A stretch of 64,000 nt of DNA, taken from G963678255 sp963678255 (GTDB lineage Bacteria; Cloacimonadota; Cloacimonadia; Cloacimonadales; WRIO01). The stretch spans positions 1,736,001-1,800,000 of the forward strand of contig CAXXTW010000002.1 of the NCBI GenBank assembly GCA_963678255.2, in the 5' to 3' direction. The notes beneath the pieces were generated by a model. It was not told the origin of the DNA. It made no database searches and worked only from the letters and a program-made list of their open reading frames with translations. The position numbers and the translations under genes are program-made. Within the stretch, counting starts at the first letter, position 1, and each line of letters starts with the position of its first letter. This document shows, one piece after another, positions 1-8,456 of the stretch.

Positions 1-109
1 CTGCAAAAACATATTGTTGATTAGATATATAATGTAATGCTGCTAAACCTGCTAATAAGCTACTTACTGTAAATAAATTTGGAATAATATATCTCAATTT
101 ACTATTCAT
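1..109 (-). CDS. pssA: CDP-diacylglycerol-serine O-phosphatidyltransferase, 5' fragment
   Basis: Only the first 36 codons are inside the window; the gene continues beyond the left edge. The start reads MNSKLRYIIPNLFTVSS, followed by LLAGLAALHYIS. The IPNxFT...sLLaG pattern opens the first membrane helix of PssA-type CDP-alcohol phosphatidyltransferases; the catalytic CDP-alcohol motif is not visible. The enzyme joins serine to CDP-diacylglycerol in the inner membrane. Its ATG overlaps the end of the upstream Psd-like gene by 8 bp, so the two are probably translationally coupled as the phosphatidylethanolamine branch. The identification rests on a short N-terminus plus context. Confidence 0.72.
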   Translation of the reverse strand, partial: MNSKLRYIIPNLFTVSSLLAGLAALHYISNQQYVFA

Positions 110-713
110 AGTCTCTCCCTTCATTACTGGTAGATGATGATTTTTTAGATGTGGCTAAAATACTTTTTCCACAAATTAAGTGTTGACCTTCCACCACGCT
201 CAGTTCATATTCTAATGGGATGATAACACACAATTCACAAGCTCCGGCATTTATTCCAATTAACTGACCTTGAGGATGAGGACTTTTGTCAGAAAATATT
301 TTAACTCTACTGCTTTTTATTGCCCATGATACTTCTGAATTCTCACTTAGACTATTAATTGAATCTGTATTTGTCATTGTTCTAATTTCACAGGTTGAAA
401 ACAAAGGTTTCTGAATTATTATGGAATAATTATCCTGATTGAAAGTAACCTTTTTTACCTTTCCCGTTATAGGTGCTAACAAATTGCTCTCATTAATTTC
501 TATATTTGGTTTTTCAATTTTATAAAAATAAGAAATAAACAAGTATAGTATAAAAAAAACAGTTGAAATGTATTCTACATATGGTGTCTGATATTTCAGA
601 ATTAAGACAAAATTGATAAGAATTACTACAATGGGTACACTCAAAAATTTATATTTTTCTTTCCTAGCTATCTTTAAAAATAGCAAAGGATTCTGCTTTT
701 CATATTGAATCAT
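102..713 (-). CDS. Phosphatidylserine decarboxylase-like protein lacking the usual pyruvoyl serine
   Basis: This 203-aa protein has two N-terminal membrane helices (about residues 23-40 and 49-63), then a beta-rich domain opening with LLAPITGKVKKV. That matches the SPADGKV opening of short, archaetidylserine-type Psd proteins. The end (IGINAGACELCVIIP, residues 152-166, then SVVEGQHLICGKSILA) aligns with the Psd tail GLIRFGSRVDLYLP. Its position just before pssA supports a role in making phosphatidylethanolamine from phosphatidylserine. The serine at the Gly-Ser self-cleavage site is missing: an ungapped alignment puts Cys159 there, and a gapped one puts Ala158. The conserved central H-x-N/R-P segment is also not recognisable. 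It may be a divergent enzyme, a Cys-processing variant or an inactive relative. Confidence 0.6.
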   Translation of the reverse strand: MIQYEKQNPLLFLKIARKEKYKFLSVPIVVILINFVLILKYQTPYVEYISTVFFILYLFISYFYKIEKPNIEINESNLLAPITGKVKKVTFNQDNYSIIIQKPLFSTCEIRTMTNTDSINSLSENSEVSWAIKSSRVKIFSDKSPHPQGQLIGINAGACELCVIIPLEYELSVVEGQHLICGKSILATSKKSSSTSNEGRDYE

Positions 714-2006
714 TTATAGTCCAATTCTTGAATAAATTATATTTACATTTTTTAAATATCTGTCATAAGAAAAAACTATGTCTAAGTCATCCTTTGTTAC
801 AAAAGTCATAACTTCTTCATCTTGTTCCAATAAAGACCTAAAAGGAATCTTATCATTCCAACACTGCATTGCATTTCTTTGAATAATGGAATATGATTGC
901 TCTCTACTACATCCTTTTTCAGCAAGTTTTAACAACATAACCTGTGAAAAAACCAATCCATTTGTGAGATTTAAATTTTTCTGAATATTCTCAGGATAAA
1001 TGACAAGCAAATCAATCATAGTAATCATTTTATCGATCATATAATGACATAAAATAGTTGAATCAGGTAGAATAACCCTTTCAACAGAAGAATGACTGAT
1101 GTCTCTTTCATGCCATAATGCGTTATTTTCCATTCCTGCTAAAGCATTCGAACGTAGTAATCTAGCTAAACCACAAATTTGTTCACTGGTTATGGGATTT
1201 TTTTTATGAGGCATTGCTGATGAACCTTTCTGTCCCTTTGAAAAACATTCTTCTGCTTCCAGTACTTCTGTTCGTTGTAAATGCCGTATTTCTGTTGCTA
1301 TTTTTTCCAAAGTTGAACCTATGATTGCAATCACTGACAAATAAAAAGAGTGTCGATCACGTTGAATGACTTGGGTTGAAATATTCACAGGTTTTAACTC
1401 TAGATGTTCACAAGCAATTTCTTCAATTTCAGGATCTATATGAGCATAATTACCAACAGCACCTGAAAATTGACCAACTGATATGGTTTTGATTGCTTCT
1501 TTTAAACGATGTATGTTTCTTTGAGTCTCATCATACCATAAGGCAAACTTTAGTCCAAAACTAGTTGGTTCTGCATGAATCCCATGAGATCTTCCTATAG
1601 ATAGAGTATCTTTGTGCTCTATAGCTCTTTTTTTAAGGCTCTCAGACAACTTTAACAAACTATCCAAGATCAAAACACCAGCCTGCTTCATTTGCAACGC
1701 TGTGGCTGTATCTAACACATCTGAAGAGGTTAAACCAAAATGTATCCATCGTGATGATTCTCCCACATATTCTGCTACATTTGTCAAAAAGGCAATAACA
1801 TCATGCTTGGTAGTCTTTTCAATTTCATCTATTTTATTAGCATCAAAATTAGCATTCTTTAATATATTATCAAGATCTTCCTGTGGTATAATTCCTTTTG
1901 TCTGCAATGCTATACAAGCTGACAACTCGACATCAAGCCAACATTGGTATTTATTTTGCTGTGACCATATTCTACTCATTTCTGGCTTGGAATAACGATC
2001 TATCAT
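714..2006 (-). CDS. purB: Adenylosuccinate lyase
   Basis: This 430-aa member of the fumarase/aspartase superfamily has normal PurB length. It splits adenylosuccinate to AMP plus fumarate and SAICAR to AICAR plus fumarate, two steps of purine synthesis in the cytoplasm. Visible landmarks are TSSDVLDTA (93-101), GRSHGIHAEPTSFG (138-151) with the catalytic His141, and the family signature GSSAMPHKKNP (261-271) on the mobile loop that carries the catalytic serine. The gene lies inside an otherwise envelope-related operon, between a lipoprotein gene and the Psd-like gene, and abuts the latter with no gap. purL is also in the window but far away, so purine genes are scattered here. Confidence 0.96.
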   Translation of the reverse strand: MIDRYSKPEMSRIWSQQNKYQCWLDVELSACIALQTKGIIPQEDLDNILKNANFDANKIDEIEKTTKHDVIAFLTNVAEYVGESSRWIHFGLTSSDVLDTATALQMKQAGVLILDSLLKLSESLKKRAIEHKDTLSIGRSHGIHAEPTSFGLKFALWYDETQRNIHRLKEAIKTISVGQFSGAVGNYAHIDPEIEEIACEHLELKPVNISTQVIQRDRHSFYLSVIAIIGSTLEKIATEIRHLQRTEVLEAEECFSKGQKGSSAMPHKKNPITSEQICGLARLLRSNALAGMENNALWHERDISHSSVERVILPDSTILCHYMIDKMITMIDLLVIYPENIQKNLNLTNGLVFSQVMLLKLAEKGCSREQSYSIIQRNAMQCWNDKIPFRSLLEQDEEVMTFVTKDDLDIVFSYDRYLKNVNIIYSRIGL

Positions 2007-2048
2007 AAATCCCCTCTTACTTTGTCAAATATCAATATCATTTCTTCT

Positions 2049-2696
2049 CTATCTTTTTAATTTCTGTACAGTTATATTATTATAAGAAATTTTGTCAATT
2101 CTTATATTACAGATCTCAGACCCATTTTCAGTGAAAATTATCTTTTCTAATTCGTCTTTAAAATTATAAAATAGTTCTGCTTTTATTTTATTTTTCTCAT
2201 GAATTACAGATACCAATCTCATGGCTGAATTGGTTTTTAAAGTCCATCCCTGTATCTCAAGCATGTTATTATTCATAATATTATCATACTGGTTTTTTAA
2301 ACTATCAGCTTCACTGTGATTTAACCAACTATACAATTTTTTGCTTTCTTCGTTAACTGAAATTTCCAGAGATTTTTTACCAATATAGCCTTTTATATTC
2401 AATGAACTGTCAGCATAGACACTTATAGAAGAAGCAGAAAGACCAAATATTCCTGTGTCTAACAAATCTGCTCTTAAGGCATCTTCATTCTTACTGATTA
2501 TAAAATTTTTTCGAAATACAAACATCTTGTAAGAAACCTCAATAATTCCTTCCATTTGAAAAGTTTTCCATCTCTGTAACTCACGATTCAATTGTAAAAC
2601 TTTTTGAGGATGCTTAATAACAGGTTTTATTGCAGTACATGCAAAAAGTAATAAAGAAATTACTAGTAAAAAATAAAGTCTGTACTTTTTTGCCAT
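2049..2696 (-). CDS. Putative outer-membrane lipoprotein, LolB/DUF4292-like
   Basis: The 215-aa product starts with a lipoprotein signal peptide: charged MAKKYR, a hydrophobic stretch, and the lipobox LFAC with Cys20 as the likely lipidated residue. The rest is mainly beta-strand-like, with the segment RWKTFQMEGIIEVSY and later ALRADLLDTGIFGLS. This layout recalls the LolA/LolB-type half-barrel proteins (including DUF4292) that bind lipoproteins or lipids. The start codon overlaps the stop of lgt by 1 bp, which fits a lipoprotein-related job. No catalytic motif is visible; the fold assignment is an inference from pattern only. Confidence 0.6.
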   Translation of the reverse strand: MAKKYRLYFLLVISLLLFACTAIKPVIKHPQKVLQLNRELQRWKTFQMEGIIEVSYKMFVFRKNFIISKNEDALRADLLDTGIFGLSASSISVYADSSLNIKGYIGKKSLEISVNEESKKLYSWLNHSEADSLKNQYDNIMNNNMLEIQGWTLKTNSAMRLVSVIHEKNKIKAELFYNFKDELEKIIFTENGSEICNIRIDKISYNNITVQKLKR

Positions 2697-3499
2697 TATT
2701 TCTCTTTTTTAAATAAAATATACACTGTAAAAAAAATACTTGAGCCTAACATGATTAGACTTAACACTTGCCCCATTGTTAAAAAATTTAGGATTAAACC
2801 TTTATCGTATAAATCAATCTTATCTGGCTCTCTTAAATACTCTAAAAAGTATCTAAAAACTCCATACAAACCAATAAATAACCAGAAGACTAAACCTTTT
2901 TTATGATTTTTTCTATGAACATGTTGTAACACTGTAAACAATACAACCCCTTCAAAAAAAGCTTCATATAATTGTGAAGGATGTCTTACCAACATTTCAG
3001 GATCACTGTTTGGAAAGATCATTCCCCATGGAACAGATGTTTCCCTTCCATATAACTCACCATTTATAAAGTTCCCTAATCTTCCTAAGCCTAAGCCTAT
3101 AGCTACTATTGGCATGACAGAATCAGCTAATTGATAAAAAGATAATTTCTGCTTTCTACAAAAAAACCAACCTGATATTATCACTCCCAAAGCTCCACCA
3201 TGAAAGGACATTCCGCCTTCCCATACGGCAAAAACTGCTAAAGGATGATGTAAATAGTATGATAAATTATAAAACAATATATAACCAAATCGTCCACCAA
3301 TTATAACACCAAGCATTAAATTGAATAAAAAAGTATCATACTCTTCTGCATTCAAAGCAATTCCTTTTGCTTTTAAGTTCTTTTTTACAAGTAAATAACC
3401 TATTAAAAAACTGATAACATAGAATAAACCATACCATCGAACCTGAAAAGGTCCGATGGTAAAAATTGTTGGATTAATATTATGAATATAATGATTCAT
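2696..3499 (-). CDS. lgt: Prolipoprotein diacylglyceryl transferase
   Basis: This 267-aa polytopic inner-membrane enzyme transfers diacylglyceryl from phosphatidylglycerol to the lipobox cysteine of prolipoproteins, the first step of lipoprotein maturation. Visible landmarks are GGRFGY (68-73), MSFHGG with the conserved His100, the Lgt signature GLGRLGNFINGELYGR (137-152) with Arg140, and RHPSQLYEA (172-180). About seven hydrophobic segments are seen, as expected. It sits 1 bp downstream of etfB and overlaps the following lipoprotein gene. The next enzyme of the pathway, lspA, is also in the window near 55 kb on the same strand. Confidence 0.96.
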   Translation of the reverse strand: MNHYIHNINPTIFTIGPFQVRWYGLFYVISFLIGYLLVKKNLKAKGIALNAEEYDTFLFNLMLGVIIGGRFGYILFYNLSYYLHHPLAVFAVWEGGMSFHGGALGVIISGWFFCRKQKLSFYQLADSVMPIVAIGLGLGRLGNFINGELYGRETSVPWGMIFPNSDPEMLVRHPSQLYEAFFEGVVLFTVLQHVHRKNHKKGLVFWLFIGLYGVFRYFLEYLREPDKIDLYDKGLILNFLTMGQVLSLIMLGSSIFFTVYILFKKEK

Positions 3500-3500
3500 G

Positions 3501-4283
3501 CTATCTAGATATTTCTTTTATTCTTCTGAAAAGAATCTCGACTGATTCTTCTGGATTTACTTCATACTTTTCACCTGATTTCTGTAAATCTGGTGAAAAT
3601 ATTTTTACAACCTGAGTTGGCGAACCATTTAGACCAATTAATTTCTCATCTAATTCCAAATCATTCGCATTCCATACTGTTAATTCTATTGATCTTGCAT
3701 TTTTCTTTCCACGTAATGACGGAAGTCTGGGTGTATTTATTTCTTTAACAACTGTTAATATTGCGGGCAAGGGTAGTTGTACTCTGTCATAACCATCTTC
3801 CATTAATCGTTGTACAACCATTTCTTTTTCGCTTATACTCTCAATTTTTCTTACAAAACAGGTCTGACATAAAGATAAATGTGCAGCAACACCAGGACCT
3901 ACCTGAGCAGTGTCCCCATCAATAGCTTGCTGACCAAATAAAACAAGATCAAATTTATCTAACTTTTTGATAGCTCCCGCTAAGGTTAAACTTGTAGCCC
4001 ATGTATCTGCACCAGCAAACTTTCTATCTGATAATAGAATGATATGATCAACACCAACTGCTACTGAATCTCTTAAAGCATTTTCTGCTTGAGGAGGCCC
4101 CATTGTTATTGCTGTCACAGTTCCACCATATTGTTCTTTCAAACGTACAGCTTCTTCGATGGCATATAAATCAAAAGGATTTATAATACTTTCAACACCT
4201 TCTCGAATGAGTGTATTGGTTGTAGGATCAATTTTTATCTCTGTTGTATCAGGGACTTGTTTTATGCATACAATGATATTCAT
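3501..4283 (-). CDS. etfB: Electron transfer flavoprotein beta subunit
   Basis: The 260-aa product matches EtfB throughout: MNIIVCIKQVPDTTEIKID, the AIEEAVRLKEQYGG segment, ITMGPPQAENALRD and the QAIDGDTAQVGP region that contacts the cofactor. EtfB pairs with EtfA to carry electrons, bound as FAD and AMP or two FADs, between acyl-CoA or other dehydrogenases and a quinone or ferredoxin acceptor. The usual partner etfA is not next to it and is not elsewhere in the window. Its neighbours are a sugar aminotransferase 10 bp upstream and lgt 1 bp downstream, an unusual setting for this gene. The family is certain; the physiological partner is not. Confidence 0.92.
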   Translation of the reverse strand: MNIIVCIKQVPDTTEIKIDPTTNTLIREGVESIINPFDLYAIEEAVRLKEQYGGTVTAITMGPPQAENALRDSVAVGVDHIILLSDRKFAGADTWATSLTLAGAIKKLDKFDLVLFGQQAIDGDTAQVGPGVAAHLSLCQTCFVRKIESISEKEMVVQRLMEDGYDRVQLPLPAILTVVKEINTPRLPSLRGKKNARSIELTVWNANDLELDEKLIGLNGSPTQVVKIFSPDLQKSGEKYEVNPEESVEILFRRIKEISR

Positions 4284-4292
4284 AAGTCCACC

Positions 4293-5396
4293 TTATTTGT
4301 AAAAATTCTTAATTGTTTCTGCGACAAATTGAAGATGCTCTTCTGGTAACTCTGAATAAACTGGAATAGAAAGAACTTTGTTTGCTAACTCTTCTGAAAC
4401 AGGGCAATCACCAATTTTCCCGCCTAAATGTGAAAAACACTCTTGAAGATGTAATGGAAGAGGATAATAAATAGCACAACCTATTTCTTTTCCTTGTAAT
4501 TCTTTCATCAATTCATCACGATTTTCTGCGATAATAGTATATTGATTATAAATTGTTGTTGCTTTTTCATGGATTACTGGTAATTTTATTCCCTTAACTC
4601 CAGATAAAAATTCTTTATACTTTGCACCATTCTTACGTCTGGATTCTGACCATTCATTTAGATATTTTAATTTAATTTTTAAAACTGCTGCTTGTAAAGA
4701 ATCTAGACGACTATTTAATCCCACCCATTTATGAATATACTTTGGATTTTCTCCATGAACACGTAACTGACGAAGCTTTCCAGCTAAATCATCATCATTG
4801 GTTAAACACATACCTCCGTCACCCATACAACCTAAATTCTTGCTGGGGAAAAATGAAAGAGTTCCAATATGTCCTATTGTCCCGGCTGACTTTCCATCAA
4901 ATTCACAACCTATACCCTGAGCATTATCTTCGATTACATAAATATGATGTTTCTCTGCAATTGCCATGATCTTTTCCATATCTGCAGGCTGCCCAAACAA
5001 ATGTACTGGGATTATTGCTTTTGTTTTTGCTGTAATCTTTTCTTCTATTAATTCTGGATTTATATTAAAAGTATCTGAACAAATATCAACAAATACAGGA
5101 TTTGCTCCTACTCTGTAAATTGAGGATGCTGTAGCAAAAAAAGTAAAAGGTGTTGTGATTACTTCATCCCCTTCACCTACCCCTATTGCTTTCAAAGCTA
5201 AAACTAAAGCATCTGTTCCATTAGCACAACCAATGGCATGCTTTACATCCAAAAACTTCTGCATATCTTCTTCAAACTCTTTGACCATAGGACCTAATAT
5301 ATATTGATGATTTAAAAGAACTTTATCCATTTCAGTTCGTATCTCATTCATGATAGGAACATATTGCGCATTCAAATCTAAAAGTTGTACTCTCAT
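4293..5396 (-). CDS. DegT/DnrJ/EryC1/StrS-family sugar aminotransferase
   Basis: This 367-aa PLP enzyme transaminates a keto sugar nucleotide to an amino sugar in surface polysaccharide synthesis. It shows the family opening VQLLDLNAQY, CANGTDALVLALKA (57-70), the cofactor-facing VIEDNAQGIG (154-163) with Asp157, and the Schiff-base lysine Lys186 in SFFPSKNLGCMGDGG. The overall pattern is closest to 3-keto-hexose or uronate aminotransferases of the WbpE/FdtB sort, but the substrate cannot be fixed from sequence. It follows the SLBB exporter and a sugar epimerase gene, consistent with an amino sugar in the exported polymer. Confidence 0.88.
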   Translation of the reverse strand: MRVQLLDLNAQYVPIMNEIRTEMDKVLLNHQYILGPMVKEFEEDMQKFLDVKHAIGCANGTDALVLALKAIGVGEGDEVITTPFTFFATASSIYRVGANPVFVDICSDTFNINPELIEEKITAKTKAIIPVHLFGQPADMEKIMAIAEKHHIYVIEDNAQGIGCEFDGKSAGTIGHIGTLSFFPSKNLGCMGDGGMCLTNDDDLAGKLRQLRVHGENPKYIHKWVGLNSRLDSLQAAVLKIKLKYLNEWSESRRKNGAKYKEFLSGVKGIKLPVIHEKATTIYNQYTIIAENRDELMKELQGKEIGCAIYYPLPLHLQECFSHLGGKIGDCPVSEELANKVLSIPVYSELPEEHLQFVAETIKNFYK

Positions 5397-5410
5397 TTTT
5401 TTTACCTCTC

Positions 5411-6547
5411 TTATTTATTTAAATTATTATTAATAAGCACGATTGTGTATATCAAAGATATTACTGTACTTACAGGTGCCATATAGGAAATCACAATACT
5501 TTTTAATGACTCTGGAACGTATATTATGTCTCCTTGTTTTAAAGCTTGTCCTACATATTTTTCTTTTATACCATCTTTATTGATAATAAAAAAACCTTTT
5601 CTTGTTCCAGTATTTGTCTGACCACCTGCCTGAGAAATATAATAATTTATATCATTTGAACCATTATACACATATCTCCCAGGTCTTGAAACATGACCAG
5701 TCACATAAATATATAACTCCTCGACAGGAATGAATAATTTGTCATTAGTCTTTAATTGAAAATTTAAATCTGCTGCAAAATATTCATCATTTCTAAAAAC
5801 ACTGAATTTATTCAAATTCGACCATTGATGTTTTTTAAATAAAAGCTCCATGACATCTGATATCTTGGTACTATCTGTAATTTCTACTGACTCAACAAAA
5901 TTTATTGTATCATTATTTGTATAAACTTTTATGTAGTTTTTTGCTGGACGAACATAAATAACATCATCATTATAGATCAAAGGATTATTATCTACATCTC
6001 CTTCATTTAAATACTTCTTCAAATCAAATTCATACTTTTTTTTGTCTCGCAATATTGTAATTACCTTACTTGATGAGGCTCCTGTTCCCCCTGCCATGAC
6101 TAAAGCTTTGCATAATGTAGGCATTTCTTCTGAAACATAAGCTCCTGGTCTTACCACTAAACCTGTTATATTAAAATTGATTGGTGATACATATGCCAAG
6201 TAAAAACTGACTGAATTTGTTTTAAATTTCTTTTTTAACTTTAGATCTATTTCCTTATATACTTGAGTTAGAGTCTTTCCGGCAACCATCAAAGTATCTG
6301 AAAATGGAAACAATGATAATACTCCAAATGGTGTAACTTTACTTTGAATCGTTTGAGCTGTTGGGGTTGATTCATTTTCTACTACGAGTGGATTGGAATT
6401 ATTCGGCATCATTAATGTTGATTCAAAAATAAAAATATCATTTAATTTTACGACATATTCATCAGGATCAATATGACTTGTATTGGCATTTAAAATCAAT
6501 GCAAAAAGAAAAAATACGGTTAACAAGAATAAGTTTTTATTCTTCAT
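5411..6547 (-). CDS. Polysaccharide export protein with SLBB domains (Wza-like)
   Basis: The 378-aa protein has an N-terminal signal peptide (hydrophobic residues 6-20). A polysaccharide-export beta domain follows, starting near DEYVVKLNDIFIFES, and then at least two SLBB-type segments, NITGLVVRPGAYVSEE and YIYVTGHVSRPGRYVYNG. A C-terminal hydrophobic segment, ISYMAPVSTVISLIYTIVLI, could cross a membrane. Such proteins form the outer-membrane channel for capsule or exopolysaccharide. No lipobox cysteine is visible, unlike E. coli Wza. Its ATG overlaps the end of the upstream epimerase gene by 11 bp. No Wzc-type co-polymerase gene is present nearby. Confidence 0.82.
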   Translation of the reverse strand: MKNKNLFLLTVFFLFALILNANTSHIDPDEYVVKLNDIFIFESTLMMPNNSNPLVVENESTPTAQTIQSKVTPFGVLSLFPFSDTLMVAGKTLTQVYKEIDLKLKKKFKTNSVSFYLAYVSPINFNITGLVVRPGAYVSEEMPTLCKALVMAGGTGASSSKVITILRDKKKYEFDLKKYLNEGDVDNNPLIYNDDVIYVRPAKNYIKVYTNNDTINFVESVEITDSTKISDVMELLFKKHQWSNLNKFSVFRNDEYFAADLNFQLKTNDKLFIPVEELYIYVTGHVSRPGRYVYNGSNDINYYISQAGGQTNTGTRKGFFIINKDGIKEKYVGQALKQGDIIYVPESLKSIVISYMAPVSTVISLIYTIVLINNNLNK

Positions 6548-7496
6548 AATACTTAATTACCCTTTCAATGATATTTTCTAAACTGTATTTTGGAGAAAAA
6601 CCTATCGCTTCATGTATCTTGTTGATGTCTGGAACTCTACGCCTCATATCTTCAAATCCTTCTTCATAAGCGTCTGTATATGGGATATACTCTATTTTTG
6701 ATTTGGACTTGGTCATTTGTTTGATCTTGGTCGCTAAATCTTCTATAGTGATTTCTTCTGTATTTCCTATGTTAAAGATCTCCCCTTCTGCTTTTGGTTC
6801 ATCCATCAATTTAACCATGCCCTCCACAACATCTGCTACATCTGCAAAACATCTTGATTGCTTACCATCTCCAAATATTGTGATTGGATGATTCATTAAT
6901 GCTGCCTTGACAAACTTTGGCAAAACCATGCCATATTGACCTGTTTGACGTGGTCCGACAGTATTAAAGCATCGAACAATTACTACTGGTAATTTCTTCT
7001 CACGGTTATAAGCTAAAGCAAAAAACTCATCTATAGCTTTTGAACAGGAATAGCCCCAACGACTTATACTCGTTGAGCCTAATATTCTGTCATCTTCTTC
7101 ACTAAATGGAATAGAAATGCTCTTCCCATAAATCTCTGAAGTCGAAGTAATTAACACTTTCTTCTTATATTTGTTTGAAAACTCTAATACATTCTCAGTA
7201 CCTAAAATGTTAGTCTGTAATGAGATCAATGGATTATCAATAATATATTTAACCCCTACAGCGGCTGCTAAATGATATGTTACATCATTCTCTGCTATTA
7301 AACTCTCCATTACTTTTTTGTCTAGGATTGTCCCAATAACATATCTAAAATTTGGATGATGCTGTATATGTGAAATATTTGAAAATCTTCCCGTAGATAA
7401 ATTGTCTATGATGGTTATTTGATGACCATTTTTTAATAACTCTTCTGAAAGGTGAGATCCTATAAATCCTGCACCACCTGTAATTAAAATCTTCAT
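6537..7496 (-). CDS. NAD-dependent sugar epimerase/dehydratase
   Basis: This 319-aa extended short-chain dehydrogenase has the NAD-binding motif GGAGFIGSHL (7-16) and the catalytic triad residues Ser118-Thr/Ser in TSTSEIYG, Tyr149 and Lys153 in WGYSCSKAIDE. It resembles GalE-like UDP-hexose 4-epimerases and UDP-glucuronate decarboxylases; sequence alone does not separate these. It is the first gene of the long leftward operon and likely supplies a sugar nucleotide for the polymer handled by the SLBB protein. A roughly 140-nt leader separates it from a TTGACA box near 7634-7639. Confidence 0.87.
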   Translation of the reverse strand: MKILITGGAGFIGSHLSEELLKNGHQITIIDNLSTGRFSNISHIQHHPNFRYVIGTILDKKVMESLIAENDVTYHLAAAVGVKYIIDNPLISLQTNILGTENVLEFSNKYKKKVLITSTSEIYGKSISIPFSEEDDRILGSTSISRWGYSCSKAIDEFFALAYNREKKLPVVIVRCFNTVGPRQTGQYGMVLPKFVKAALMNHPITIFGDGKQSRCFADVADVVEGMVKLMDEPKAEGEIFNIGNTEEITIEDLATKIKQMTKSKSKIEYIPYTDAYEEGFEDMRRRVPDINKIHEAIGFSPKYSLENIIERVIKYYEE

Positions 7497-7648
7497 TGTT
7501 CCTTCTTTCAGCTGTATTGAATGGTATAGTAGTGTTTAATTTCTAAAGATTGTTTTGGGGCTAATTCTTTAATTATCAATCTATACCTCTATCTTTATTT
7601 TCTCACATTTAACAAATTTTATCCGCTCCTTTTTGTCAATAAATTTAT

Positions 7649-8455
7649 CTAGCTCTGACAATAAGTACAATATCGAGTTGTTCTACCTGATTGCTTAATC
7701 ACCTTTAACTCATGCCCACAACTTATGCAGATTTTCTTGCCATATACCTCTAAAAAATTCTGAAACTCCCCTTTTTTATCATCTACTCTGCGAAAATCTG
7801 ATATGGTTGTGCCATTACATTCTATAGCTTTTAATAATATCTTTTTTATCGAAGCTACCAATCTTTCACACTCTTTCTCATTTAATTCTGAAGAACTTCT
7901 TTCGGGATTAATAAAACTATCAAACAAAGCCTCCTGAACGTATATATTCCCTAAGCCAGCTATGATCTTCTGATTTAACAACAATGCTTTAATGGACGAT
8001 CTTCTGTCCTTACAAAGTGAAAATAAGTATTCCCCCTCAAATGAATCAGTCAGTGGTTCTATCCCTAATTCCTTTAAAGATTGTATATCCTCAGCTCTAT
8101 TAACTAAATTGATCTTTCCAAAAGTCCTTACATCATGAAAAAGTAGATATCCTTTCTGCTCCATACCAATTCGGACACGAGTGTATTTATCTGTTTCGGA
8201 GATATCTCGTGTATATATTAATTTACCTGTCATTCTTAAATGTATAATGATATGCTTTTTATTTTCTAACTCAATATCTATGTATTTCCCGTGTCTTTGA
8301 ATATTTAAAATCGTTTGGTAAAATTCTTCTGGTTTAAATCTTGTTAAATTCTGAAATGAACTTTCCTTAAAAACCTCTATGATCTCTATCTTCTGTCCTA
8401 AAATTGTCTGTTTAAGCTCTCGACAAATCGTTTCAACTTCTGGTAATTCAGGCAT
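7649..8455 (-). CDS. mutM: Formamidopyrimidine-DNA glycosylase
   Basis: The 268-aa product starts MPELPEVETI: after removal of Met1, Pro2 is the catalytic nucleophile and Glu3 assists. It excises 8-oxoguanine and FaPy lesions and then cleaves the strand by beta/delta elimination. Further landmarks are RHGKYI and LRMTGKLIY in the N-domain, LLNQKIIAGLGNIYVQEAL in the helix-two-turn-helix part, and the C-terminal zinc finger CISCGHE...CTYCQS. The start lies one base after the stop of the phosphoesterase gene, so it is the last gene of a three-gene operon. Nei paralogues share the N-terminus, but the zinc finger and GNIYVQEAL favour Fpg. Confidence 0.95.
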   Translation of the reverse strand: MPELPEVETICRELKQTILGQKIEIIEVFKESSFQNLTRFKPEEFYQTILNIQRHGKYIDIELENKKHIIIHLRMTGKLIYTRDISETDKYTRVRIGMEQKGYLLFHDVRTFGKINLVNRAEDIQSLKELGIEPLTDSFEGEYLFSLCKDRRSSIKALLLNQKIIAGLGNIYVQEALFDSFINPERSSSELNEKECERLVASIKKILLKAIECNGTTISDFRRVDDKKGEFQNFLEVYGKKICISCGHELKVIKQSGRTTRYCTYCQS

Positions 8456-8456
8456 C

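Noticed and set aside
1612..1995. 127-codon plus-strand frame opposite purB
   Set aside because: It lies wholly antisense to a well-conserved gene and has no ribosome site or family features.
5411..6547. Lipoprotein signal in the SLBB exporter
   Set aside because: No cysteine follows the hydrophobic N-terminal stretch, so it is not a lipoprotein by sequence.
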